Part shown: piece by piece, positions 17,724-25,851 of the stretch
How positions within the stretch are numbered: position 1 is the stretch's first letter
How the letters are laid out: each line of letters opens with the position of its first letter
Assembly (NCBI GenBank): GCA_022769085.1
Contig: JALEKO010000039.1
Coordinates: forward strand, 1 to 57,812
Reading direction: 5' to 3'
Source of the DNA: Peptoniphilaceae bacterium
GTDB lineage: Bacteria; Bacillota; Clostridia; Tissierellales; Peptoniphilaceae
Length of the DNA stretch: 57,812 nt
Notes under the pieces: model-generated
Database searches by the model: none
Told to the model about the DNA's origin: nothing
What the model saw: only the letters and a program-made list of their open reading frames with translations
Translations under genes and position numbers: made by a program

Positions 17724-18677
17724 ATGATAGAAAAATTAGATACAAATATAGAGATATTGGATATAGATGAAGAAAATAATTATGGTAAATTTGCTTTATC
17801 TCCTTTAGAAAGAGGATATGGAACAACAATTGGAAATAGCATAAGAAGAGTGCTACTTTCATCTTTACCTGGTTCTTCAATATCAAAAATACTTATTGAA
17901 GGTGTTCTTCATGAATTTTCAACAATTGAAGGAGTTCAAGAGGATGTTCCTGAAATAGTTCTTAATATTAAAGGAATATCGTTAAAGAAATATTCTGATG
18001 AACCTATAACATTATTTTTAGATGTTACAGGACCAAAAATTGTAACAGCAAAAGATATTAAATCTGATGCAAATGTTGAAATAGCAAATCCTGACCATTA
18101 TATCTGTACAATAAATGAAAAAGGAAAATTGTTAATTGGAATGGATATAGTAGATGGAAAAGGATATGCTTTAAGTGAAGATAATAAATCAGATGATGAT
18201 CCTATTGGAACAATTGCGATAGATTCTACTTTTACACCTGTAAAAAGATGTAATTTCAGTATCGAAAATATGAGAGTCGGACACAGAACAGACTTTGATA
18301 AGCTTATACTCGAGGTTTGGACTAATGGAACCATTACACCACAAGAAGCTTTGGCTGAGGGTAGTAAGATTTTAATTGAAGATTTAGAACTTTTTAAGAA
18401 ACTTCCAGATTTAAAATTCCCTCCTGAAGAAGAAATTAAGGAAGAAATTGTTGAAGAAGAAGAGGAAGATGAGATCTACTCAAAGACAATAGAAGAACTT
18501 GATTTATCACTTAGAAGTTTTAACTGTCTAAAAAGAGGCGGATTTAACACCGTTGGAGATATAGTTTCTTCATCTATGGAACAACTTAAAAGTATCAAAA
18601 ACTTCGGAAGAAAATCATTAATAGAAGTACAGGAAAAAATAGAATCTTTAGGCCTTGAAATTGGTCAAGATGAGTAA
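17724..18677 (+). CDS. rpoA: RNA polymerase alpha subunit
   Basis: 317 residues. The N-terminal dimerisation domain shows [20 protein letters not shown] and [19 protein letters not shown]; an acidic linker ([11 protein letters not shown], about 245-256) joins it to the C-terminal domain, where [19 protein letters not shown] and [15 protein letters not shown] contain the two HhH-type elements that bind UP DNA and activators. Located between rpsD and rplQ as in nearly all bacteria. Confidence 0.99.
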   Translation: MIEKLDTNIEILDIDEENNYGKFALSPLERGYGTTIGNSIRRVLLSSLPGSSISKILIEGVLHEFSTIEGVQEDVPEIVLNIKGISLKKYSDEPITLFLDVTGPKIVTAKDIKSDANVEIANPDHYICTINEKGKLLIGMDIVDGKGYALSEDNKSDDDPIGTIAIDSTFTPVKRCNFSIENMRVGHRTDFDKLILEVWTNGTITPQEALAEGSKILIEDLELFKKLPDLKFPPEEEIKEEIVEEEEEDEIYSKTIEELDLSLRSFNCLKRGGFNTVGDIVSSSMEQLKSIKNFGRKSLIEVQEKIESLGLEIGQDE

Positions 18678-18691
18678 ATAGGGAGGCTTTG

Positions 18692-19033
18692 ATGGCTAAT
18701 AAAAGAAAACTTGGCAGAAGAAGCGATCATAGAAATGCTTTATTAAGAAACCAAGTAACTTCTCTTATAGACAACGAAAGAATTACAACAACTTTCAAAA
18801 GAGCTAAAGAGACACAAAAAATGGCAGATAGAATGATTACTCTTGGTAAGAAAAATACACTTGCATCTAGAAGACAGGCTGCAGGATATATTTATAAGCC
18901 GACAACTGTTCAGAAATTATTTAGTGAAGTTGCACCAAAATATGAGGATAGAAATGGCGGATATACAAGAGTTTTAAAACTTGGACCTCGTAGAGGTGAC
19001 GGTAGCGAAATGGCTATCATAGAATTAGTTTAA
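18692..19033 (+). CDS. rplQ: Ribosomal protein bL17
   Basis: 113 residues, starting [20 protein letters not shown], with [20 protein letters not shown] and the closing [20 protein letters not shown]. The ATG at 18692 follows GGGAGG; a TTG one codon earlier is ignored. Last gene of the superoperon, followed by a strong terminator. Confidence 0.98.
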   Translation: MANKRKLGRRSDHRNALLRNQVTSLIDNERITTTFKRAKETQKMADRMITLGKKNTLASRRQAAGYIYKPTTVQKLFSEVAPKYEDRNGGYTRVLKLGPRRGDGSEMAIIELV

Positions 19034-19105
19034 AATTTTTTAGTAAATTGAATACAGTACTTAATTCAATTTTACTTTATGAATTCAAATATATTTTAAT
19101 TCATA

Positions 19106-19146
19106 CTCAACTTTCAATTTGAGCCGATTGAAGGTTGGGTTTTTTT
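19106..19146 (+). terminator. Intrinsic terminator of the ribosomal superoperon
   Basis: A 13-bp stem (CTCAACTTTCAAT with ATTGAAGGTTGGG, two G-U pairs) with an 8-nt loop is followed by seven T residues. It closes the operon that began at 4576. Confidence 0.92.
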
Positions 19147-19147
19147 A

Positions 19148-19176
19148 TTGTAAAAAAGACTTTTAAATGATATCAT
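19148..19176 (+). promoter_or_regulatory. Possible promoter of the PP2C-deoC operon
   Basis: TTGTAA at 19148-19153 and TATCAT at 19171-19176 are 17 nt apart and lie directly after the terminator U-run. Both boxes are one or two mismatches from consensus. Confidence 0.4.
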
Positions 19177-19191
19177 ATTAAAAGAGGTATT

Positions 19192-20286
19192 ATGAAATTC
19201 AATAACAATATTTTCAAGGACAATTATATATTTTTAAATTCAATGGATGATTGGGTAAGATTGTTAGATTCTAATGGAAATGTTATATATATGAATGAAG
19301 CAATGAAAAAATCCAATCCATCAATAAAAATCGATAAATGCTCTTTATTAGCTGATACACAACTTTCGTGCATATCTCCTCAAACAATAAATCTTAATAC
19401 AACAGTTTTAGAAGAGAAAAGAATCAATGAAAGATATTACGATATAAAAAGTTCCCCAATTTATGATAATAGTAATAAATTTATGGGAACGATCGAAGTT
19501 TATAGAGATGTTACAAGTGAAGTAAAAATAAAAAATGAACTTTTTAATGCAAATCGAAAAATGATAGATGATATAAGATTTGCAAAAAATATACAGCAGA
19601 AAATTTTGCCGAAAAATGGTAAATATTCAAATTTGATTTTTTCTGGATTATATAAACCAAGTGATGATTTATCAGGTGATATGTACGATATAATAAAAAT
19701 ATCAGAAGATAAATATTATTTTTATGTTGCAGATGTAATGGGTCATGGAGTTGTAGCATCAATCATGACTATGTTTGTAAAACAGACAGTTAATGCTATA
19801 ATTGATAAACATCCAGATTTCTCACCATCTATGATTCTTTCCAAATTAAATGATAAATTTATAAAATTAAATGAAGATACAGAATCGTATTTTACAATAT
19901 GGATTGGACTTTTTGATACTAAAAATAATAAACTAATTTTTTCAAATGCTGGTCATAATTGTATACCTCTTATTAAAAGAAATAATGAAATATTTGAATT
20001 ATATGCAAAAGGAAAAATGATTTCAAATTATTTTAAAGAAAGTATTTATGAAGAGAAAACTTTTGATTTAAGTTTTGGTGATGAAATTCTTTTTTATACC
20101 GATGGTCTTACCGAGAGTGAAAATGAAAATGGTCAACAATTTGGAGAAAAAAGATTAAAAAATTTATTTTTAGTAACATCAAACCCATTTGAAATAATAA
20201 AAAAAGCACAGAATTTTTCATGGAATGAGCAAAAAGATGATATTGTTATAGTTAACATAAAATATGGAGAAAAAAATGATAAATAA
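19192..20286 (+). CDS. PAS domain plus PP2C (RsbU/SpoIIE-type) serine phosphatase
   Basis: 364 residues. Residues ~10-110 form a PAS-like sensor (MDDWVRLLDSNGNVIYMNEA; closing IEVYRDVTSE). A short helical linker leads to a SpoIIE-type PP2C domain from about 130. Its metal-site aspartates and motifs are intact: LSGDMYD near 162, DVMGHGV near 183, AGHN near 263, YTDGLTE near 303 and KDDIVIV near 351. Such phosphatases dephosphorylate anti-anti-sigma factors (SpoIIAA/RsbV) or other phosphoproteins. No STAS or anti-sigma kinase gene lies nearby, so the partner is unknown. No membrane segment is seen, so the PAS signal is cytoplasmic. It leads an overlapping operon; deoC starts inside its 3' end. 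Confidence 0.88.
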   Translation: MKFNNNIFKDNYIFLNSMDDWVRLLDSNGNVIYMNEAMKKSNPSIKIDKCSLLADTQLSCISPQTINLNTTVLEEKRINERYYDIKSSPIYDNSNKFMGTIEVYRDVTSEVKIKNELFNANRKMIDDIRFAKNIQQKILPKNGKYSNLIFSGLYKPSDDLSGDMYDIIKISEDKYYFYVADVMGHGVVASIMTMFVKQTVNAIIDKHPDFSPSMILSKLNDKFIKLNEDTESYFTIWIGLFDTKNNKLIFSNAGHNCIPLIKRNNEIFELYAKGKMISNYFKESIYEEKTFDLSFGDEILFYTDGLTESENENGQQFGEKRLKNLFLVTSNPFEIIKKAQNFSWNEQKDDIVIVNIKYGEKNDK

Positions 20287-20920
20287 GTATATAGATCACA
20301 CACTTTTAAAAGCTGATGCAGTAGAATCTGAAATAAAAAAATTAGTAGATGAAGCAGTAAAGTATAATTTTTATTCTGTATGTGTAAATGGTGCGTTTGT
20401 AAAAACTGTAAAAAATTATAATGAAAATATAAAAATAACTGCAGTTATAGGATTTCCTTTAGGTGCAATGACAACTGAGTCAAAAGTATTTGAAGCCAAA
20501 AATTGTGTTATAAATGGTGCTGATGAGATTGATATGGTAATAAATATATCTGCACTTAAAGATAGAAAATATGATTATGTTGAAAATGAAATAAACAAAA
20601 TAAAAAATGAAATTGGAGATAAAATATTAAAAGTAATAATAGAAACATCTCTTTTAACTGATGAAGAAAAAGTAAAAGCATGTGAGCTTGCAGTTAAAGC
20701 AAAAGCAGATTTTGTAAAAACTTCTACTGGTTTTTCTACAGCAGGAGCAACAGTTTACGATGTAAAACTTATGAAAAATGCTGTAAAAGGTAAAGCTAAA
20801 GTGAAAGCTGCTGGAGGAATTCATACTTTCAAAGAAGCAAAAGCCATGATAGATGCTGGTGCAAGTAGATTAGGAACATCATCTTCAATTGATATTTTAA
20901 ATGGAGAAACTAATGGATGA
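20276..20920 (+). CDS. deoC: Deoxyribose-phosphate aldolase
   Basis: 214 residues. It cleaves 2-deoxyribose-5-phosphate to acetaldehyde and glyceraldehyde-3-phosphate in deoxynucleoside salvage. VIIETSLLTDEEK, FVKTSTGFSTAGAT (Schiff-base Lys near 146) and VKAAGGI (second active-site Lys) are all present. The ATG at 20276 is preferred to the one at 20264 because GGAG at 20266 then serves as SD. It overlaps the phosphatase gene by 11 bases and the amylase gene by 8. No deoA/deoB genes are adjacent. Confidence 0.95.
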   Translation: MINKYIDHTLLKADAVESEIKKLVDEAVKYNFYSVCVNGAFVKTVKNYNENIKITAVIGFPLGAMTTESKVFEAKNCVINGADEIDMVINISALKDRKYDYVENEINKIKNEIGDKILKVIIETSLLTDEEKVKACELAVKAKADFVKTSTGFSTAGATVYDVKLMKNAVKGKAKVKAAGGIHTFKEAKAMIDAGASRLGTSSSIDILNGETNG

Positions 20921-22367
20921 TAATTTTGTTATGATGCAGGCATTTGAATGGACAACTCCTTCAGATGGAAATTATTATACATTTTTAAAAGATAATGCAA
21001 AAAATATAAAAGAATCAGGAATTGATGCTTTGTGGTTACCACCGATGTGTAAAGGTACAAGTAAAGATGATGTAGGATATGGAATATATGATTTGCGGGA
21101 TCTTGGGGAATTTGATCAAAAATCAACAGTTAGAACAAAATATGGAACAAAAGATGAGCTTTTAGAATGTATTAAAGTATTGCATGAAAATAACATTAAA
21201 GTATACGGAGATGTAGTTTTAAATCATAAAGCAGGAGCAGATTATACTGAAAAATTCAAAGCAATAATGGTAGATCAAAATGATAGAACAAAAGATGTAT
21301 CAGGTGAGTTAGAAATAGAAGGTTGGACTGGATTTGAGTTTTCTGGTAGAAATAATAAATATTCAGATTTTAAATGGCACTATTACCATTTTTCAGGAAT
21401 TGATTTTGATAATTCAAGCAAAACTAAAGCAGTTTATAGAATTTTAGGTAATGGAAAATATTGGAGTAACGAAGTATCAAATGAAAATGGAAATTATGAT
21501 TATCTAATGAATGCTGATATAGATCATTCTCATCCAGATGTTGAAAATGAAATTTTCAAATGGATTGATTGGTATCTAGATACAACAAGAATTGATGGTA
21601 TAAGATTTGATGCTCTTAAACACATTGATTATGGTTTTATAGATAAGCTTTCAAGGCATATAATGCAAAAAAAGCAAGGAGATTTTTATCTTCTTGGAGA
21701 ATATTGGCAAAACGATGAATCATCAATGAGTAAATATCTTGATAATACCGACTGGAGAATTGATTTATTTGATGTTGTACTTCATTTTAATATGTCTAAG
21801 GCTAGTAAATCAAATGGGACATATGATATGAGAAAAATTTTTGATAACACACTTGTAAAACAAAAACCGTTGAATGCTGTTACATTTGTTGATAATCACG
21901 ATTCACAACCAGGACAAAGCCTTGAAAGTTGGGTGGATGATTGGTTTAAGGAAATAGCATATGCATTAATTTTATTTAGAAAAGATGGATATCCGTGCAT
22001 TTTTGCTGGAGATTATTATGGAATAAACAGCGAAGAATTAAAAAATCAGAAAAAAAGTATGATTGATAATATGATAAAAGTAAGAAAAAAATTTGCATAC
22101 GGTAATCAGGATGATTATTTTGATAATCAACAAGTGATAGGCTGGGTTAGAAGAGGAGATATAAATTCTTCAAAGCTTGTAGTAATAATTTCTATTGGCG
22201 ATTCTGCACAGAAACAAATGTTTGTTGGAGAAGAAGAGGCAGATGAAATTTATGTTGATTTATCAGGTCATAATAATCATGAAATTAAAATTGATGAAAA
22301 TGGAAATGGATTATTTGAAGTTGGTCCTGGTCAAGTTTCATATTGGGTTAATAAAAAATTCATATGA
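20913..22367 (+). CDS. Cytoplasmic GH13 alpha-amylase
   Basis: 484 residues without signal peptide, matching the cytoplasmic GH13_5 alpha-amylase group (AmyS-like). QAFEWTTPSDG at the start, WLPPMCKGTSKDDVGYGIYDL, and the four GH13 regions are visible: DVVLNHKAG, GIRFDALKHI (nucleophile Asp near 232), LLGEYW (acid/base Glu near 262) and FVDNHDSQ (transition-state Asp near 326). It would hydrolyse internal alpha-1,4-glucan or maltodextrin. Start 20913 is chosen over 20901 because GGAG sits correctly upstream of it. Coupled to deoC upstream and to rnhA downstream (ATGA overlap). Confidence 0.93.
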   Translation: MDDNFVMMQAFEWTTPSDGNYYTFLKDNAKNIKESGIDALWLPPMCKGTSKDDVGYGIYDLRDLGEFDQKSTVRTKYGTKDELLECIKVLHENNIKVYGDVVLNHKAGADYTEKFKAIMVDQNDRTKDVSGELEIEGWTGFEFSGRNNKYSDFKWHYYHFSGIDFDNSSKTKAVYRILGNGKYWSNEVSNENGNYDYLMNADIDHSHPDVENEIFKWIDWYLDTTRIDGIRFDALKHIDYGFIDKLSRHIMQKKQGDFYLLGEYWQNDESSMSKYLDNTDWRIDLFDVVLHFNMSKASKSNGTYDMRKIFDNTLVKQKPLNAVTFVDNHDSQPGQSLESWVDDWFKEIAYALILFRKDGYPCIFAGDYYGINSEELKNQKKSMIDNMIKVRKKFAYGNQDDYFDNQQVIGWVRRGDINSSKLVVIISIGDSAQKQMFVGEEEADEIYVDLSGHNNHEIKIDENGNGLFEVGPGQVSYWVNKKFI

Positions 22368-22969
22368 AATATTATGCAGTAAAAGTCGGGAGAAATCCTG
22401 GGATATATAAAACTTGGAATGAATGTTTTAATGAGATTAATAAATATAGCAATGCAATATATAAATCATTTAAAACTTATGAAGAGGCAAAAGCGTTTTT
22501 AGAAGGCGATAAAAAAAACTTTGAAGAAAAGCTTAATAATACATTTAATAATGAAAATGCAATAGCTTATGTAGATGGTTCATATAATTTAAAAGAAAAA
22601 ATTTATGGATCTGGTGTTGTGTTATTTACTCATGGTGAAAAAATATGCTATTCAAAAAAATTTTCAGATGAATTTTTTATTCACAGAAATGTTGCAGGAG
22701 AACTTAAAGCAACAGAAATAGCTATTGATGAATCAATAAAACACAATAATAAGTCAGTAGTAATATATCATGATTATCAGGGAATTTCATCATGGGCTAA
22801 AGAAGAATGGAAAGCAAATAATGATTTAACAAAATCATATAAAGAATTTATTTCAGACAGAATGAAGAAAATAGAAATTAATTTTGTAAAAGTAAAGGCT
22901 CATTCAAATAATGAAAACAATGATCTTGCTGATAAATTGGCAAAAAAAGCAATAGGAATAGGAGAATAG
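22364..22969 (+). CDS. rnhA: Ribonuclease H1 with N-terminal hybrid-binding domain
   Basis: 201 residues. Residues 1-45 (YYAVKVGRNPGIYKTWNEC, then [13 protein letters not shown]) are the RNA-DNA hybrid-binding domain of eukaryotic-type RNase H1. The catalytic domain has the DEDD residues in IAYVDGSY near 69, AGELKATE near 114, IYHDYQGI near 136 and NNDLADKLAKKA near 190. It removes RNA from RNA-DNA hybrids and R-loops. The start overlaps the amylase stop as ATGA. Confidence 0.93.
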   Translation: MKYYAVKVGRNPGIYKTWNECFNEINKYSNAIYKSFKTYEEAKAFLEGDKKNFEEKLNNTFNNENAIAYVDGSYNLKEKIYGSGVVLFTHGEKICYSKKFSDEFFIHRNVAGELKATEIAIDESIKHNNKSVVIYHDYQGISSWAKEEWKANNDLTKSYKEFISDRMKKIEINFVKVKAHSNNENNDLADKLAKKAIGIGE

Positions 22970-22970
22970 A

Positions 22971-23723
22971 TTGAAACTTTTTAGTTGGAATGTAAATGGA
23001 TTAAGAGCTGCAATAAAAAAAGGATTTTTAGATTTTTTTGAAACGGAAAAGCCTGATATAATAGGCTTGCAGGAAATAAAACTTTCAGAAGGTCAAATTG
23101 ATTTAAATCTTCAAGATTATCATCAATTTTGGAATTATGCTAATAAAAAAGGATATTCTGGAACAGCTGTTTTTAGTAAAAAAGAACCAATTTCAGTTGA
23201 ATATGATATGGGTATAGACGAACATGATCATGAGGGAAGAATTATAAAATTAGAGTTTGAAGATTTTTATTTTATAACGGTTTATACACCAAATTCAAAA
23301 AGAAATCTTGAAAGACTAGATTATAGACAAATTTGGGAAGATGATTTTAGATCGTATTTGAATAAATTAAAAGAAAAGAAACCTGTAATTGTTTGTGGTG
23401 ATTTAAATGTAGCACATAAAGAAATTGATTTGGCAAATCCATCAACAAACCATAAAAATGCAGGTTTTACGGATGAAGAAAGAGAAAAATTTTCAGAGCT
23501 TTTAAATTCAGGCTTTTTAGACACATTTAGATATTTTTATCCTGATAAAGAAAAAGAATATTCACGGCGGAGTTATTTTGCAAAATCAAGAGAAAGAAAT
23601 ATTGGATGGAGGATAGATTATTTTCTTGCATCTGAAGAATTTAAAGATAATCTTGTAGATGCAGGAATAATGCAAGAAGTTTTAGGATCAGATCATTGTC
23701 CTATATGGCTTGAAATAAAATAA
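22971..23723 (+). CDS. xth: Exodeoxyribonuclease III / AP endonuclease
   Basis: 250 residues, EEP-fold nuclease of base excision repair. It starts with a TTG codon: this gives MKLFSWNVNGLRAAIKKGF, the canonical ExoIII N-terminus, and GGAG lies seven bases upstream. IIGLQEIKLSE (metal Glu near 36), VCGDLNVAHKEIDL, the YSRRSYFAKSRERNIGWRIDYFL run (positions about 196-218) and GSDHCPI (Asp-His pair) are intact. Last gene of the operon, followed by a terminator. Confidence 0.95.
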   Translation: MKLFSWNVNGLRAAIKKGFLDFFETEKPDIIGLQEIKLSEGQIDLNLQDYHQFWNYANKKGYSGTAVFSKKEPISVEYDMGIDEHDHEGRIIKLEFEDFYFITVYTPNSKRNLERLDYRQIWEDDFRSYLNKLKEKKPVIVCGDLNVAHKEIDLANPSTNHKNAGFTDEEREKFSELLNSGFLDTFRYFYPDKEKEYSRRSYFAKSRERNIGWRIDYFLASEEFKDNLVDAGIMQEVLGSDHCPIWLEIK

Positions 23724-23741
23724 AATTAAAACTTATAAATT

Positions 23742-23778
23742 AAAAAGACGGAAAAAATTTTAATTTCCCGTCTTTTTT
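23742..23778. terminator. Terminator between xth and trpP (bidirectional)
   Basis: A 10-bp stem (AAAAAGACGG ... CCGTCTTTTT) with a 16-nt AT loop and flanking A/T runs serves the convergent xth and trpP genes. Confidence 0.85.
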
Positions 23779-23810
23779 AATTTAATAAATTTTAAAACTA
23801 ATATTTAATA

Positions 23811-24293
23811 TTAAGATTTTTTTATTGCAGTTTTTTCTAATTTATAAATAAAAGGTACTATAAATCCATTTAATAAAGCTGTGATTATAACTACAGGTAA
23901 ATTTGCAAAATACATTGTAAAATCTCCTAAGAATGCAACTAATAAGCATAATGTTCCACTTATATAAGTTCCTATAATTGAAATAATAATCATATTTAAA
24001 AAATTAAATTTTGTAAATTTTGTAAGATTATATACTATAAAACCTGTTATTATTTTATCTATTAAATTTGCTAAAAGACCATTAGGAAGAGTTGTTGTAA
24101 TTCCTGTTAAAATTCCTGCAGCAATTGAAATTATCATTGCATTTTTAATATCAGGATTTATAAAAATTGCAAGAAACATCATCGCAAGTAAAAAATCAGG
24201 TTTAATTCCCATTATTAATGGCGGTGCAATAATGTGAAGTATAAATCCAAGTGCTAAAAGAACAGATGCTGTGACTAATTTTTTTGTATTCAT
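23811..24293 (-). CDS. trpP: Tryptophan transporter TrpP family
   Basis: 160 residues with five to six hydrophobic helices. APPLIMGIKPDFLLAMMFLA, NPDIKNA, TTLPNGLLANLIDKIITGF and the C-terminal LNGFIVPFIYKL match TrpP/YhaG, the small ECF-like tryptophan importer of Firmicutes. Identification is reinforced by the upstream T-box with a Trp specifier codon. AAGGAG precedes the ATG. A monocistronic unit. Confidence 0.92.
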   Translation of the reverse strand: MNTKKLVTASVLLALGFILHIIAPPLIMGIKPDFLLAMMFLAIFINPDIKNAMIISIAAGILTGITTTLPNGLLANLIDKIITGFIVYNLTKFTKFNFLNMIIISIIGTYISGTLCLLVAFLGDFTMYFANLPVVIITALLNGFIVPFIYKLEKTAIKKS

Positions 24294-24356
24294 TTTTTTC
24301 TCCTTTAAGTATTATTTAGTTATTAATTAATTTGTTTTGTTTTTTACATTTAAAAT

Positions 24357-24401
24357 CTATATTTTATTTTTAATTTGCCATCGCTTGTATTCATTTTTCA
24401 T
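24357..24401 (-). CDS. Putative 14-codon leader peptide between the T-box and trpP
   Basis: On the minus strand an ATG at 24401 follows TTGGAG at a good spacing and opens 14 codons, MKNEYKRWQIKNKI, ending TAG at 24357. It has one tryptophan codon (UGG) in the middle. It lies after the T-box terminator, 63 bases before trpP, so it is made only when the T-box allows read-through. B. subtilis rtpA has a comparable T-box plus Trp-codon leader peptide arrangement. Coding is supported only by the SD, start and Trp codon. Confidence 0.45.
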   Translation of the reverse strand: MKNEYKRWQIKNKI

Positions 24402-24415
24402 ATTTTTCTCCAACT

Positions 24416-24453
24416 AAAAAAGCTCCTGCAATTGATTAATCAATCACAGGAGC
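24416..24453 (-). terminator. T-box controlled terminator upstream of trpP
   Basis: On the minus strand GCTCCTG, an 8-bp inner stem and CAGGAGC form a long hairpin followed by TTTTTT. The 5' arm overlaps the segment after the T-box sequence that would pair in the antiterminator. Confidence 0.9.
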
Positions 24454-24690
24454 GGAAATTCCACGGTGCCATCCCTATTTTATCCATCAAAAAAATCCAC
24501 TTAAAATGTGGATATGATGAAATCTTCAGATACATTCATACCCTATCTCTGTAAGGTGAGAACACCCTTAAGCTACTCTAATTAAATTTCACTCTCGGTC
24601 AGATAGATCCATTCACAAAAATTTTTTTAAAGATTTTCACCAACCATCTTCTCTCTATAAAAAAAACAATTACTACTAATTCTATCATTG
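24454..24690 (-). promoter_or_regulatory. Tryptophan T-box riboswitch (UGG specifier)
   Basis: On the minus strand the conserved T-box TGGCACCGTGG (24461-24471) precedes the terminator. Stem I is recognisable from its closing helix GATAGA/TCTATC (24681-24686 with 24602-24607), an AGTAG segment in the position of the S-turn, an apical GGTTGGTG, and a specifier loop reading GAATGGA with UGG at 24609-24611. The Stem II region holds TAAGG...CCTTA. Uncharged tRNA-Trp would pair with UGG and stabilise the antiterminator, turning on trpP under tryptophan starvation. Confidence 0.92.
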
Positions 24691-24712
24691 ACGTAATTAA
24701 CTTATATAATTA

Positions 24713-24740
24713 ATTATAAACCCAAAAAATAAAAAGTCAA
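24713..24740 (-). promoter_or_regulatory. Promoter of the trpP T-box transcript
   Basis: On the minus strand TTGACT (24740-24735) and TATAAT (24718-24713) are 16 nt apart, about 20 bases upstream of T-box Stem I. Confidence 0.8.
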
Positions 24741-24798
24741 ATTTTTTTAAAAAAATTTGTATAAGTATGTATTAAAAAATTTATAATATACTTATATG

Positions 24799-24826
24799 TT
24801 GAAATTGTAATTTTAAAGAGTATAAA
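24799..24826 (+). promoter_or_regulatory. Possible promoter of the P1 peptidase gene
   Basis: TTGAAA at 24799-24804 and TATAAA at 24821-24826 are separated by 16 nt; the remaining ~60 nt to the gene are AT-rich with no clear structure. Confidence 0.45.
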
Positions 24827-24887
24827 TTCTTTGCGGTTATAAATTTTATGAATATATTTTTATTTTACGTAAGTTTAAGGAGATATT

Positions 24888-25820
24888 ATGAGTTATTTAA
24901 CTGATGTTAAAGGAATTAAAGTTGGTCATGCATCAAATAAAAGCACAGGAGTAACAGTGATTTTACCACCGAAAAATACAGTATGTTCTGTTGATGTTAG
25001 AGGAGGAGCTCCGGGTACTAGGGAAACTGATTTGTTAGATCCTCAAAATCAAGTTCAGTATTCAAATGCAGTTGTATTAAGTGGAGGATCAGCTTTTGGT
25101 CTTGATGCATCTGCTGGTGTCATGGAATATTTAGAAGAACATAACATTGGAATTGATGTAGGTGTTACAGTGGTTCCAATTGTAAATCAAGCTGTTATTT
25201 TTGACCTTGAATTTGGAGACTCAAAAATTCGTCCCGATAAAAAAATGGGATATGAAGCGTGTAAAAATGCTAGCAAAATAGAAAGTAGAAGAGGAAATGT
25301 AGGAGCAGGAATTTCTGCGACAATTGGAAAGGCAATAGGAAATGATTTTGCTATGAAATCAGGTCTTGGCTCATATACAATAAAAAAAGGAGATTTAGTA
25401 ATTTCAGCTTTATCTGTTGTAAATGCTTTTGGTGACATATATGAAGATGGAAAGCAAATTGCAGGAATTTATGATAAAAAAAATAAGTGTCTTTTAAATA
25501 CTGCATCAGTTTTTGATAAAATGATTCCTTCATTTGGTAAAAATACTACAATTTCAGTTGTTGCAACAAATGCAAAATTTAATAAAGCAGAGTGTAAAAA
25601 GATTTCATCAATGGCACATAATGGTTATGCAATGAGTATTTTTCCAGTACATACTCTATATGATGGAGATACAATTTTTACACTTGCTACAGGTGAAATT
25701 GAATCGGATGTATCAGTAGTTGGATCACTTGCATCAATTGCTATTAAATATGCAATTTTAGATGCTGTAAAAAGTGCTAAATCTTTAAATTCATTTCCGT
25801 CTTATGATGATATACAATAA
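24888..25820 (+). CDS. P1 (S58, DmpA-like) family peptidase
   Basis: 310 residues of the DmpA/BapA fold (N-terminal-nucleophile aminopeptidases). SYLTDVKGIKVGHASN opens the protein, VVLSGGSAFGLDASAGVMEYL and GNVGAGISATIGKA are the conserved core, and NTTISVVATNA near residue 218 carries the Thr expected to become the N-terminal nucleophile after self-cleavage. It ends in a typical VVGSLASIAIKYAILDAV helix. Substrates of this family vary (D-amino acid peptides, beta-peptides) and cannot be told from sequence. AAGGAG precedes the ATG; a DMT transporter follows 31 bp later, probably co-transcribed. Confidence 0.88.
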   Translation: MSYLTDVKGIKVGHASNKSTGVTVILPPKNTVCSVDVRGGAPGTRETDLLDPQNQVQYSNAVVLSGGSAFGLDASAGVMEYLEEHNIGIDVGVTVVPIVNQAVIFDLEFGDSKIRPDKKMGYEACKNASKIESRRGNVGAGISATIGKAIGNDFAMKSGLGSYTIKKGDLVISALSVVNAFGDIYEDGKQIAGIYDKKNKCLLNTASVFDKMIPSFGKNTTISVVATNAKFNKAECKKISSMAHNGYAMSIFPVHTLYDGDTIFTLATGEIESDVSVVGSLASIAIKYAILDAVKSAKSLNSFPSYDDIQ

Positions 25821-25851
25821 TTAGAAAATAGAAATTATTTTTGGAGAAATT

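Noticed and set aside
22195-22410. Open frame across the end of the amylase and start of rnhA.
   Set aside because: It overlaps two well-identified genes and has no SD.
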